From Hyphomicrobiales bacterium (GTDB lineage Bacteria > Pseudomonadota > Alphaproteobacteria > Rhizobiales > JAJFHR01): a DNA stretch of 64,000 nucleotides. Both the position numbers and the translations under genes were made by a program. Shown here in pieces: positions 17,666 through 26,353 of the stretch (its first letter is position 1; each line of letters starts with the position of its first letter). Below the pieces are notes generated by a model. That model saw only the letters and a program-made list of their open reading frames with translations. It was not told the DNA's origin and searched no databases. The stretch is from NCBI GenBank assembly GCA_021775475.1, contig JAJFHS010000071.1, positions 1 through 64,000 on the forward strand, in the 5' to 3' direction.

Positions 17666-18366
17666 CTTTTTGATGCCGGGGTAAGCGACCGCGTCACAAG
17701 GAAATACAGCGTGGTTACGTGAAACGAGGCCCAACTGAAAATTCCGAAGAATTTGGCGCTGTCTTCAATATAAACAAGGCTTGGAACAAGACTGGAAAAA
17801 ACAGTGTCAACCAGCAAGGACACCGCAACGGCAACGCCCGCCACCAGTAAAATCACATAATCGGAGGCGAGGATAATGCGCCAGCTGGCGGCTGCGTAGG
17901 CAAGCGCCAATACAACGTATGTGGCCAGCACCAGATTTTGCGGAATACCAAAATAAGGCAATACATTTTCATGCAGCAGGAAGGCATCATCCAAAGCCAG
18001 CCAGCCATTGAGCAGACCGGCAGACAGGGCAAACCACATCAAGGCGCGTGCATTTATGCTAGCGAAAATGCAACCGGCAAACAGACAGACGGCGGCGGTG
18101 GCTGACCACAGCATGATGCCCAGATTCGAAACGAAGCCGTAAGAGGTGCTGCAGCAGTTTTCTGAAAACCGTGCCGCTGTCACCGTGTCGAGGAACATCC
18201 ATTTGGGTTCAGCCCAGGGTTGAAGCAATATGATTGCCAGAAATATCGTTGGAGCCGTGAAGGTTACCACCCTGATCCAGGTATAGAAATTGTGATCGTT
18301 ATTTGTCTGCTGTGCAAGGGTGCGTGCATCATAGAAAAACTGTCTGGTGTCACCGATTACTTGCAT
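17662..18366 (-). CDS. Six-helix membrane protein with conserved-looking DD-H-E residues
   Basis: A 234-residue inner-membrane protein, not assigned to a named family. Helices are predicted near 33-50, 76-100, 107-125, 142-160, 168-188 and 205-225. Polar residues sit at helix ends: D126, D127, H132, E133 in ALDDAFLLHE, then E201, D202, K205 in IEDSAKFFGIF, and H216 in SWASFHVTT. Such acid/His sets in a membrane protein can form a metal-dependent hydrolase site, as in the CREST group, but this is a guess. A Cys pair is at 71-72. It lies between the GNAT gene (15 bp upstream) and the ATP-grasp gene (4-bp overlap). Confidence 0.6.
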   Translation of the reverse strand: MQVIGDTRQFFYDARTLAQQTNNDHNFYTWIRVVTFTAPTIFLAIILLQPWAEPKWMFLDTVTAARFSENCCSTSYGFVSNLGIMLWSATAAVCLFAGCIFASINARALMWFALSAGLLNGWLALDDAFLLHENVLPYFGIPQNLVLATYVVLALAYAAASWRIILASDYVILLVAGVAVAVSLLVDTVFSSLVPSLVYIEDSAKFFGIFSWASFHVTTLYFLVTRSLTPASKR

Positions 18367-18380
18367 GAGGTAACTCTTTG

Positions 18381-19700
18381 TTAAAGGGGTTTAAGTTTTT
18401 CAAAAGTGCCAAGAATTCGATTGCGGGACCGGTTTGTTTTTTTCAAAAAATTCATTAACGGGACGTTGGCTTTTAAAGATTTTTTGACTTCCAGCTTAGC
18501 TATGCTGGAAAAGGCACCCATTTGACCGATATTGGTTGCGGCAAAAACACAATCGTAAAGATCAAGTTTTTCATTGCACCAGGAAAGTTTGTAAGATTCA
18601 TCACCAGCAAGGAAATCGTAAGCGTGAAACTTGGCGCGCGAAGCCAGTTCAATAGTTTTTACCAGTAGAATGGAACCAGCTGAGCTGTTGGTGAAAACTT
18701 CCGGGCCATACGACATGGTAAAAAGCGAAAATGTCTTGTTCTCAACAAATGCAATCATCCCGGCAATCATCTTACCGTTCAGGAAAAGCCCGTATACACG
18801 CAAGGGGCTGTTTTGGGCGTCGATGTCGGCAAATTGCCTGATTGTTTGTGTCAACGCTGTATCAGACAATGGACCTTGCGATTTATTGTTAAAAGGATTC
18901 CGCTCCCCTTTTTGTTCCAGCTGAACAGATTTCCATTGTAAAATCGTCTCAATACAAATCTGTTTTTGTGCGCCACGTATTGCCATGAAACGCAGGTTTC
19001 CGGTACGCTTTAAACGATTGGTTTTTTGTCTTAGGCGACTGCGTGATTTGGCGCTGCGTTGTTGAGTGTAGAGATTTTGCCAGCTGCCTTCTAGGCGGAG
19101 TGAATGTGAATCACATGAACTGCGATAGACGCCTGATTCTATAAAAGGATTGGCAATACCGGCTATAAATTTTGGTTGTTTGGCTAAATGAAAAACATCA
19201 ATGTCGGTTATTTGGTGACTTATATGTCTGTAAATTTGTCCTGCGTTCGTGACCGTCATCTGCGGTAAAAATTCAGATCTAATCAATGGGCAATTGTAGT
19301 CATTAACTTCATTTGCAGCCCACGCCAACCGCGTGAGGCCAAAATATGTTTCACTTGCAAACGGCAGGATGAATTGCAGTTCGCCTTCTTTGAAGCCGAG
19401 TACGATGAGCGGTTTTGCCTTGGAGTCTTGATTGTCGCTCTCAAACCACGCGTTTATCCAGTCATAATTCTGAAATGGCGTATGCCAGGCGATGCGTTGA
19501 AACTGTTTCCAGATATGCTTTGCCTGGGATAACTGAGTTGTTGCATAAAGGCGTAGTTTGCTGCCATTTTCCAGTTTTATTTCAGGCAAAGTGTGCCAGT
19601 TTTTGTTGCCCTTGAACTCCACAACAAAGCCACGAGTACATTCGGGCAGTTCGATGGCCATATTTCCTAAATTTGTAGATTTTGGTGCGTGGTGTTTCAT
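18381..19700 (-). CDS. FemAB/CelD-like GNAT acyltransferase
   Basis: A 439-residue soluble protein with the Acetyltransf_6 (CelD/BcsL-like) layout: FQNYDWINAWFES near the N terminus, a basic central region (QRSAKSRSRLRQKTNRLKRT) and a GNAT core with VYGLFLNGKMIAGMIAF, FSLFTMSYGP and HAYDFLAGDESYKLSW. The family acylates sugars or sugar-linked groups in extracellular polysaccharide pathways. The ATG at 19700 follows AGGG with a six-base spacer; the longer TTG start at 19718 is less likely. It is the first gene of the five-gene surface operon, downstream of a sigma-54-like promoter. Confidence 0.75.
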   Translation of the reverse strand: MKHHAPKSTNLGNMAIELPECTRGFVVEFKGNKNWHTLPEIKLENGSKLRLYATTQLSQAKHIWKQFQRIAWHTPFQNYDWINAWFESDNQDSKAKPLIVLGFKEGELQFILPFASETYFGLTRLAWAANEVNDYNCPLIRSEFLPQMTVTNAGQIYRHISHQITDIDVFHLAKQPKFIAGIANPFIESGVYRSSCDSHSLRLEGSWQNLYTQQRSAKSRSRLRQKTNRLKRTGNLRFMAIRGAQKQICIETILQWKSVQLEQKGERNPFNNKSQGPLSDTALTQTIRQFADIDAQNSPLRVYGLFLNGKMIAGMIAFVENKTFSLFTMSYGPEVFTNSSAGSILLVKTIELASRAKFHAYDFLAGDESYKLSWCNEKLDLYDCVFAATNIGQMGAFSSIAKLEVKKSLKANVPLMNFLKKTNRSRNRILGTFEKLKPL

Positions 19701-19742
19701 TTTGGACCCTGTTTGCAATTAAACCTACTTTGATCAAATAAA

Positions 19743-19759
19743 TGGCAAGCCACATGCCA
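19743..19759 (-). promoter_or_regulatory. Sigma-54-like -24/-12 promoter
   Basis: On the minus strand the sequence TGGCATG-TGGC-TTGCC matches the RpoN consensus TGGCAYR-N4-TTGCW except for the last base, with the required GG and GC ten bases apart. The predicted start is near 19733, giving a leader of about 33 bases before the GNAT gene ATG at 19700. The motif is also an inverted repeat (TGGCA/TGCCA), so chance symmetry is possible. No enhancer-binding activator gene is nearby. Confidence 0.45.
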
Positions 19760-19819
19760 AGAATTGTTCATATAACAAAGATTGTTTATTTTTTTGTAAA
19801 GAGAGACCAACCAGAGAGA

Positions 19820-21121
19820 TTAGAACCTGTCGCGCAAGGTGCAATACATCATGGCAAGAACCAGCAGGGGTGTTCTGGCAAGAGAGCCGCCGGGAAACAT
19901 CATTGTTGGAATTGAACCCATGCAGTCAAACCGGCTGGCGGTGCCATCAATAGCCTGGGCTAAAACATGGCCGGAAAATGTACCCATACCAAGGCCGTAA
20001 CCGCTGTAGCCACCGGCGGTGAGGATATTGGGGGCAAGGCGATTGAGATAAGGCAGGCGGTTCATGGTAATGGCCAAAGTGCCACCCCAGCCATAATCAA
20101 TCTTCACATCTTTAAGTTGCGGATATATTTCTAACATGGGTCTCGTGACAAAGGCTTTGATGTCGGTTGGGAACTTGTAGCCATAATTTTCACCGCCGCC
20201 AAACAACAGGCGCTTGTCAGCTGACAAGCGATAGTAATTAATGACGAATTTTGAGTCTGCCACCGCCACATCATCGCGGATAAGTTCATCGACTTTTTCC
20301 TGGGGCAACGGTTCGGTGGCGATGATGAAATTGTTTACCGGCATGACGCGCGCGGCAATCTTTTTTTCCAGCATGCCAAGATAACCGTTGCAGGCGATGA
20401 TAGCGAATTTGGCAGATACTTTTCCGTGTTTCCCCGATACGATGACCGGATCAGATCTGGAGACATTTGTGACTTCGGTTTTTTCGAAAAATCGAACACC
20501 GGCATCTTTTGCTGCGCGCGCCAGCCCCAGGGCAAAATTGAGCGGATGCAGGTGACCGGCACTGGTGTCCAACGTGCCGCTGAAATAGGCGTTTGTACCA
20601 AGCATCTGGCGAATTTCAGCCTTGTCAATAAAACGCACCTTTTCATGGCCGTATGTGGAGCGCAGGTGCTCTACACCTTCTTGTGAATGCCGGGCAAACC
20701 GGGTGCGATGATTGGCGTGCAGGACGCCGGGTTTAAAATCACAGTCAATCTCGTATTGTTTGATGAGGTCGTGCACCAGTTGATTGGCTTCGAGACCCAG
20801 CTGCCACAGGTCTTTGGCAGCTTCCAGACCGACCATTTTCTCAATCTTTGATTGTTCGATGCGCAGACCAATACCTAATTGCCCGCCATTACGACCCGAT
20901 GCACCCCAGCCGATGCGGTGGGCATCCAGCACAACTACGTCGTAGTTTTTCTGCGCCAGATGCAAGGCAGCGGACAGGCCGGTGTAGCCCGCACCTATGA
21001 TGCAGACGTCACAATCTATGTCTCCGGCGAGAGCTGGAAACGAAGGCAGCTCATTGCAGGTGGCATGATAATAGGAGGGCGGATAACGTCCCTGCCGGTC
21101 ATTGGCGTAAAGTACATTCAT
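19820..21121 (-). CDS. puuB: Gamma-glutamylputrescine oxidase-like FAD oxidoreductase
   Basis: A 433-residue DAO-type flavoprotein with an N-terminal dinucleotide fold (CIIGAGYTGLSAALHLA, near residues 39-57), VLDAHRIGWGASGRNGGQLG typical of PuuB/OrdL, and a C-terminal GGYSGYGLGMGTFSGHVLAQAI. PuuB oxidises gamma-glutamylputrescine to gamma-glutamyl-aminobutyraldehyde, releasing ammonia and hydrogen peroxide. It is the last gene of the polyamine operon, 5 bp after the aminotransferase. The family also contains glycine and betaine oxidases; the operon makes the polyamine assignment likely. Confidence 0.8.
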   Translation of the reverse strand: MNVLYANDRQGRYPPSYYHATCNELPSFPALAGDIDCDVCIIGAGYTGLSAALHLAQKNYDVVVLDAHRIGWGASGRNGGQLGIGLRIEQSKIEKMVGLEAAKDLWQLGLEANQLVHDLIKQYEIDCDFKPGVLHANHRTRFARHSQEGVEHLRSTYGHEKVRFIDKAEIRQMLGTNAYFSGTLDTSAGHLHPLNFALGLARAAKDAGVRFFEKTEVTNVSRSDPVIVSGKHGKVSAKFAIIACNGYLGMLEKKIAARVMPVNNFIIATEPLPQEKVDELIRDDVAVADSKFVINYYRLSADKRLLFGGGENYGYKFPTDIKAFVTRPMLEIYPQLKDVKIDYGWGGTLAITMNRLPYLNRLAPNILTAGGYSGYGLGMGTFSGHVLAQAIDGTASRFDCMGSIPTMMFPGGSLARTPLLVLAMMYCTLRDRF

Positions 21122-21126
21122 GGCAC

Positions 21127-22527
21127 TTAAGCCGCTGATTTCATCAAGCCGCCTTTGGTCAGCACATCGAGCGTCATATCGAGAGATTTGAACGCAAGCC
21201 CAACCAATTCGTTAATTTGCGACGTGGAGATGTTCAAGGGTGGCGAGATTACCATGACATCACCCACGGAGCGCATGATCAGGCCATTGTCAAAACAGAA
21301 ATTGCGGCAGGTGATACCCACATTGCTGTCGTCGCTGAAACGCGCGCGCGCAGCTTTATCTGGTGTGAGTTCAATGGCTGCCATCATGCCGCAAATTCGC
21401 GCTTCACCGACCAGAGGATGGTCGCTGAGAGATTGCCATTTTTCTTTAAGATAAGGTGCTGTTTTGGTGGCAACGGTTTCGATTACATGTTCTTCTTCGA
21501 TTAAGCGAAGGTTTTCCAAGGCAACGGCGCAAGCTGCGGGGTGGCCGGAATATGTATAACCATGGTGAAAATCGCCACCCTTTTCGCTCAAGACATTGGC
21601 AACCTTGTCGCTGACAACAGAAGCGCCAATCGGCAGGTAACCCGATGTCAGCCCCTTGGCGATGGTCATAATGTCCGGGGTTATGTTGAAAACCTCGCTG
21701 GCAAACCAGTTGCCGGTACGGCCAAAGCCGGTGATGACTTCATCGACAATCAGGAGGATGTCATGGGCGCGGCAAATGCGCTGTATTTCCGGCCAGTAGG
21801 TCTCAGGCGGGATAATGACGCCACCGGCACCTTGTACGGGTTCGGCGATAAATGCTGCAACCTTGTCGGCACCAATACGCTCGATTTCGGTCTCTAACGC
21901 CCGCGCACGGGCAAGACCGAATTCAGCCGGTGAGTTGTCACCACCTTCACCCCACCAGTAAGGCTGGTCTATATGGGTGATATCGAGGATGGGCAGGCCG
22001 CCTTGTTCATGCATGGCACTCATGCCGCCAAGTGAGGCTGCGGCCAGGGTTGAGCCGTGATAGCCGTTTTTACGTGCTATTATGGTCTTTTTGTCTGGCT
22101 GGCCCAGGCTTGCCCAATAATGGCGTACCATGCGCACATTGGTGTCGTTGGCTTCTGAACCGGAGCCCGCAAAAAATACATGATTTAAAGTGCCCGGAGC
22201 AAGTTCGGCCAACCGTGCGGACAGCATTACCGCAGGCGGATGGGTGGTTTGGAAAAATGTATTGTAATAGGGCAGTTGCGACATTTGACGTGCTGCTGCA
22301 TCAACAAGTTCCTGACGGCCATAGCCGAGGTTTACGCACCATAATCCGGCCATGCCATCGAGCAATTTTTCACCCTCACTATCCCATAAGTATAGACCAT
22401 CGGCACGCGTGATGACGCGTGCACCTTTGGCATTCATGGCGGCGCGGTCGCTAAAAGGGTGGATGTGGTGAGCTGCATCAAGGGCTTGCAGTTCGTTTGT
22501 CGGCAGGTGGTTATCTAGTGTTGCCAT
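21127..22527 (-). CDS. Class III aminotransferase (putrescine/polyamine type)
   Basis: A 466-residue PLP enzyme of fold type I. It has GSGSEANDTNVRMVRHYW, LLIVDEVITGFGRTGNWF and DIMTIAKGLTSGYLPIGASV containing the Schiff-base Lys. This subgroup includes SpuC-type putrescine:pyruvate aminotransferases and other omega-amino acid transaminases. Its position between puuB and puuA suggests it deaminates putrescine or a downstream amino-aldehyde/GABA intermediate; which one cannot be decided here. Gaps of 5 and 9 bp to its neighbours show it is in the same operon. Confidence 0.82.
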   Translation of the reverse strand: MATLDNHLPTNELQALDAAHHIHPFSDRAAMNAKGARVITRADGLYLWDSEGEKLLDGMAGLWCVNLGYGRQELVDAAARQMSQLPYYNTFFQTTHPPAVMLSARLAELAPGTLNHVFFAGSGSEANDTNVRMVRHYWASLGQPDKKTIIARKNGYHGSTLAAASLGGMSAMHEQGGLPILDITHIDQPYWWGEGGDNSPAEFGLARARALETEIERIGADKVAAFIAEPVQGAGGVIIPPETYWPEIQRICRAHDILLIVDEVITGFGRTGNWFASEVFNITPDIMTIAKGLTSGYLPIGASVVSDKVANVLSEKGGDFHHGYTYSGHPAACAVALENLRLIEEEHVIETVATKTAPYLKEKWQSLSDHPLVGEARICGMMAAIELTPDKAARARFSDDSNVGITCRNFCFDNGLIMRSVGDVMVISPPLNISTSQINELVGLAFKSLDMTLDVLTKGGLMKSAA

Positions 22528-22536
22528 GGTAATGTC

Positions 22537-23904
22537 CTATACGTTCAAAAGCAGGTAGTCGCGTTCCCACGGTGTGATGACCGCAGAATAATCGTCGATT
22601 TCAGATTTTTTGATAGCGCGATAAAGCTGGCAAAAATCATTGCCAAGAATGTCGGTGATTTCGGTTTTCCCGGCAAACATATCAAGTGCCATGTTGAGGC
22701 TGCGTGGCATAACAAGATCAGATTTATATGCCTCGCCAATCATGGCGTCGCGTGGGCTTAACGCCATTTTCATACCGATAAAGCCGCTTGCCAGACACGC
22801 TGCCAGTGCCAGATAAGGATTGCAGTCCATGCCAATGATGCGGTTTTCGACGCGGCGTGCAACAGGTGGTGACAGTGGAATGCGTAATCCGGTGGTGCGG
22901 TTGTCTTCCCCCCATTCGAGATTTACCGGTGCTGAATGTGCGGCAATAAACCGACGGTAGGAATTGATGTAAGGGGCGATGAGACAAAACACTGAGGGTA
23001 GATGTTGTTGCTGCCCGGCAATGAAACCGTAGAACAATTCAGATGGTCGGCCATCTTCCCGGCTGAAAATATTTTCACCGGTTTTCTTGTCGACAATGCT
23101 TTGGTGGATGTGCATGGCACTTCCCGGCCCACCCTGCATTGGTTTGGCCATGAAGGTAGCAAAACAATCATGTTTCAGGGCGACTTCATGGATGGTGCGC
23201 TTGAGACAGAAAACCTGGTCGGCCAGAGCAATTGCACTGCCATGTTTGAGATTGATTTCTATCTGGCCCGAACCATCTTCCTGCACAACGCCATCAATGT
23301 CATAGCCTTGTGCTTTGGCAAAACCCTGAATGTCGTCTATGATCGGGCCGTATTCATCAAGAACGCTCAAAGAATAGACCTGCCGCTTGACAGTGTTGCG
23401 TCCGGTGCGGCCGGATTTGGGTTTTACCGGTAAATTTGGATCTGTGTGCGGCTCCGTCAGGTAAAATTCAAGTTCCGGGGCAACCACCGGTTGCCAGCCC
23501 TCGCGGTCATAATAGGATAATACCCGTTTGAGAACATTGCGCGGTGCCAGCCCCACCGGTTCGCCGTCCTGGGTGGAGACATCATGGATAACCTGCAAGG
23601 TCACGTCTTTTGTCCACGGACACGCAACCGTTGTTGCAAGGTCCGGGGTTAAAACCATGTCGGCTTCTGTCCACTGATCTTCTACTTCTATCTCGGCGTA
23701 ACTGCCGGTGATTGTCTGATAAAAAAGCGAATCAGCCAGAAGCATGCTTTCAGTCGGGGAAAATTTTTCAATTGCCACGGTTTTACCGCGCGTACCTCCG
23801 GCAATATCAGCAATGACGCAGGCTACCTGATCAACCTTCCGGTCGCCAAGCCATTGATGGAAGGACGCAGGTCTTGATTCCAGCCATTTGGGAGATTTGG
23901 TCAT
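22537..23904 (-). CDS. puuA: Gamma-glutamylputrescine synthetase-like protein (copy 1)
   Basis: A 455-residue glutamine-synthetase-fold ligase. Characteristic segments are APELEFYLTEP, QEDGSGQIEINLKHGSA, AKPMQGGPGSAMHIHQSI and GEDNRTTGLRIPL. PuuA-type enzymes ligate glutamate to putrescine with ATP, the first step of the Puu route. A second, divergent copy lies at 29615-30976 in the same operon, so the two may use different amines. The start overlaps the amidotransferase stop by 4 bp. Confidence 0.82.
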   Translation of the reverse strand: MTKSPKWLESRPASFHQWLGDRKVDQVACVIADIAGGTRGKTVAIEKFSPTESMLLADSLFYQTITGSYAEIEVEDQWTEADMVLTPDLATTVACPWTKDVTLQVIHDVSTQDGEPVGLAPRNVLKRVLSYYDREGWQPVVAPELEFYLTEPHTDPNLPVKPKSGRTGRNTVKRQVYSLSVLDEYGPIIDDIQGFAKAQGYDIDGVVQEDGSGQIEINLKHGSAIALADQVFCLKRTIHEVALKHDCFATFMAKPMQGGPGSAMHIHQSIVDKKTGENIFSREDGRPSELFYGFIAGQQQHLPSVFCLIAPYINSYRRFIAAHSAPVNLEWGEDNRTTGLRIPLSPPVARRVENRIIGMDCNPYLALAACLASGFIGMKMALSPRDAMIGEAYKSDLVMPRSLNMALDMFAGKTEITDILGNDFCQLYRAIKKSEIDDYSAVITPWERDYLLLNV

Positions 23905-24584
23905 ACACCCTCCTGTTTCAAAAAATCCGCCATCATTGTGGCTATCAAGGGCGATGATAATTCGCCGGAAAGATCATCGTTTCTGCGTGCCATTACTTCA
24001 TCGGGTAAAACGTATTTGCGCGCATTGAACAGGCCAGCGATAAATTCGGCATCAAACTCCGGGTGGGCCTGGATCGACAATGCCTTGTTGCCATAGGCAA
24101 GGGCTGCATAGTTGCAGAAAGGTGAAGACCCGATAACCTCGGCACCTTGCGGCGGGACAACCACCTGATCCTGGTGCCAGGCCATCAGGTCAATGCCATC
24201 TTCAGCTTTATCGAGCTGATAGTGCTGTTTACCCACGGCCCAACCACCGGCAAATTTCTCGACTTTGCCGCCAAGGGCCTGGGCCAGGATCTGGTGGCCA
24301 AAACAGACACCGATAATTGGCACGCTTTGATTGTAGGAATGGCGAATAAAATTTTCCAGCGGTGCTATCCAGTCATGATCTTCATAAGCACCATATTTAG
24401 AACCGGTAATGAGCCAGCCATCGGCAGAATTAATCGATGGTGGAAATTCGCCCTCGACAACTCGAAAGCCTTCAAACTCAAAACCAAAGCCGTCGAGAAA
24501 ACGCGCAAACACCGCGTCATATTCGCCGTATTCTCCAACCAGTTCTTCCGGGCACAGGCCGGCTTGCAAAATTCCAATCTTCAC
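23901..24584 (-). CDS. Class I glutamine amidotransferase-like hydrolase
   Basis: A 227-residue cytoplasmic protein with the class I amidotransferase triad: nucleophile Cys in VCFGHQILAQALGG, His and Glu in IQAHPEFDAEF. It resembles GMP-synthase-type amidotransferase domains rather than the C26 peptidase PuuD that hydrolyses gamma-glutamyl-GABA. Its place in a Puu operon without PuuD suggests that it may do that hydrolysis, which is inference. I chose the GTG at 24584 because it overlaps the agmatinase stop (GTGA); the upstream ATG lies deep in that gene. The stop overlaps puuA by 4 bp. Confidence 0.75.
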   Translation of the reverse strand: MKIGILQAGLCPEELVGEYGEYDAVFARFLDGFGFEFEGFRVVEGEFPPSINSADGWLITGSKYGAYEDHDWIAPLENFIRHSYNQSVPIIGVCFGHQILAQALGGKVEKFAGGWAVGKQHYQLDKAEDGIDLMAWHQDQVVVPPQGAEVIGSSPFCNYAALAYGNKALSIQAHPEFDAEFIAGLFNARKYVLPDEVMARRNDDLSGELSSPLIATMMADFLKQEGV

Positions 24585-25552
24585 AAGCGCCCCACTGCGT
24601 TGGTTTTTGCACCGTTTTTTATGGCCAGCAGGCACAGCCAGTCGTGGGCAATCGTGGCTGCGGCAATGGCGGTAATCTCAGCGTGATCGTAAGCCGGTGC
24701 GACTTCTACAACATCCATGCCAATGAGGTTGAGATCTCCCAGCCCGCGAATAAATTCGAGCGCCTGCCAGCTCGCCAGACCGCCCGCAACCGGCGTTCCG
24801 GTGCCCGGGGCAAAAGCCGGGTCAAGGCCATCAATATCAAACGAGATGTAAACCGGGGCATCGCTCGCGCGTTGTTTAATAATATCGAGGGCTGCATCCA
24901 TACCGTTGCGGTGCACCCACGGGGAGGTGAGGATTTCAAAACCCATATCACTGTCATTAAATGTGCGCAGACCAATCTGGGTTGATCTGGCCACATCAAT
25001 AATGCCGTCATTGAGTGCGCGCGCAAACATAGAGCCATGATCAAGGCCGATGCCATCGTCTTCCCAGGTATCACAATGGGCATCAAACTGTATCAGGGCT
25101 ATGGGACCATGCTTTTTTGCATGCGCCTTCAGCAATGGATAGGCGACAAAATGATCGCCGCCAAACGACAGCATTTTGGCACCGCTGGCTAAAATGTGAT
25201 CGGCATGGGCTTCGATTGCAGCAGGTATGGTTTCAGGGTGATGGGGGTCGAGAAAGCAATCGCCAAAATCAGTGACTTTAAGGGTTTCAAAGGGATCGAT
25301 GCCGAAGGGGAAGGACTTGAGTTCGGCCAGTTGGACGGAGCCTGCACGAATAGCCCGGGGGCCAAGTCTGCAACCGGGGCGAAAGGTTACTGCACAATCA
25401 TAGGGAATACCGCTGACCACCACATCAACGCCCTGCAACTCGCGAGTGTATTTGCGCCGCATAAAACTTAACGCACCACCATAGGTCATTTCCGGCCAGC
25501 GCTGGTTTAGGTCGTCGACCCTGAAGGCCTGATCGCAATCTGTTTTACTCAT
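24581..25552 (-). CDS. speB: Agmatinase / ureohydrolase
   Basis: A 323-residue binuclear manganese hydrolase of the arginase family. Metal-binding motifs are SFGGDHFVAYP, IQFDAHCDTW and SFDIDGLDPAFAPGTGTP. Agmatinase splits agmatine into putrescine and urea, feeding the adjacent putrescine pathway; guanidinobutyrase or related activity cannot be excluded. It lies right after the PotI-like gene (no gap) and overlaps the amidotransferase gene. Confidence 0.85.
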   Translation of the reverse strand: MSKTDCDQAFRVDDLNQRWPEMTYGGALSFMRRKYTRELQGVDVVVSGIPYDCAVTFRPGCRLGPRAIRAGSVQLAELKSFPFGIDPFETLKVTDFGDCFLDPHHPETIPAAIEAHADHILASGAKMLSFGGDHFVAYPLLKAHAKKHGPIALIQFDAHCDTWEDDGIGLDHGSMFARALNDGIIDVARSTQIGLRTFNDSDMGFEILTSPWVHRNGMDAALDIIKQRASDAPVYISFDIDGLDPAFAPGTGTPVAGGLASWQALEFIRGLGDLNLIGMDVVEVAPAYDHAEITAIAAATIAHDWLCLLAIKNGAKTNAVGRL

Positions 25553-26353
25553 TCAAGAGGTCTTTCTGGGTTTCATTTGCATGGAGGCGATTACCACACC
25601 GATAGCTACAATCACGATGATGATGGTGGCAAGAGCATTGATGTCGGGGCTGACGCCGAGGCGTACTTTTGAGAAAATAACCATCGGCAGGGTTGAGGCG
25701 CCCGGCCCGGAAACAAAGCTGGCAATGACCAGATCATCCAGTGACAGGGTAAACGACAACAGCCAGCCTGAAACCAGTGCGGGTGAAATCATCGGCAGGG
25801 TGATATCAAAAAATACCCGTACCGGTTTAGCGCCCAGATCAAGGGCTGCTTCTTCCAGACCTCCATCCATATCGATCATGCGTGATTGCACCACGATGGC
25901 GACATAGGCCATGGAGAAAGTTGTATGGGCGATGATGATGGTGGTGAGACCGCGCCCGGCAGGCCAGCCGAAAATTGATTCCATAGAGATGAATAATAAC
26001 AATAACGACAGGCCGATGATAACATCAGGCATAACCAGAGGTGCCGTTATCATGCCGCTCAGCAGGTTCTTGCCATGAAATTTGCGAAAGCGAACCAGAA
26101 CAAAGGCAGCTAACGTTCCCAGCACCATTGCCAGTGATGCACTTACAAAGGCGATCTTGAGGCTGATCCAGGCCGCACCAAGAATTTGCGGATCGCTCAA
26201 AAGCTTGCCATACCATTTGGTTGAAAACCCCGACCAAACGGTCACCAGTTTGGATTCATTGAAGCTGAAAATAATCAGCGAGATGATCGGTATATAGAGA
26301 AAGGCAAACCCGAGTATTGTGGCGATGGTTATGAACCATGAGTTTTTTTTCAT
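25553..26353 (-). CDS. potI: Polyamine ABC transporter permease PotI-like
   Basis: A 266-residue permease with six helices and the EAA loop LEEAALDLGAKPVRVFFDITLPM, typical of PotC/PotI subunits. It pairs with the PotH-like protein to form the membrane channel for putrescine or spermidine. The start overlaps the potH stop by 4 bp and the gene abuts speB. Confidence 0.9.
   Translation of the reverse strand: MKKNSWFITIATILGFAFLYIPIISLIIFSFNESKLVTVWSGFSTKWYGKLLSDPQILGAAWISLKIAFVSASLAMVLGTLAAFVLVRFRKFHGKNLLSGMITAPLVMPDVIIGLSLLLLFISMESIFGWPAGRGLTTIIIAHTTFSMAYVAIVVQSRMIDMDGGLEEAALDLGAKPVRVFFDITLPMISPALVSGWLLSFTLSLDDLVIASFVSGPGASTLPMVIFSKVRLGVSPDINALATIIIVIVAIGVVIASMQMKPRKTS

Noticed and set aside
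19730-19739. TTTGATCAAA upstream of the surface operon as an FNR box
   Set aside because: The half-sites touch without the four-base spacer that FNR-type boxes need.
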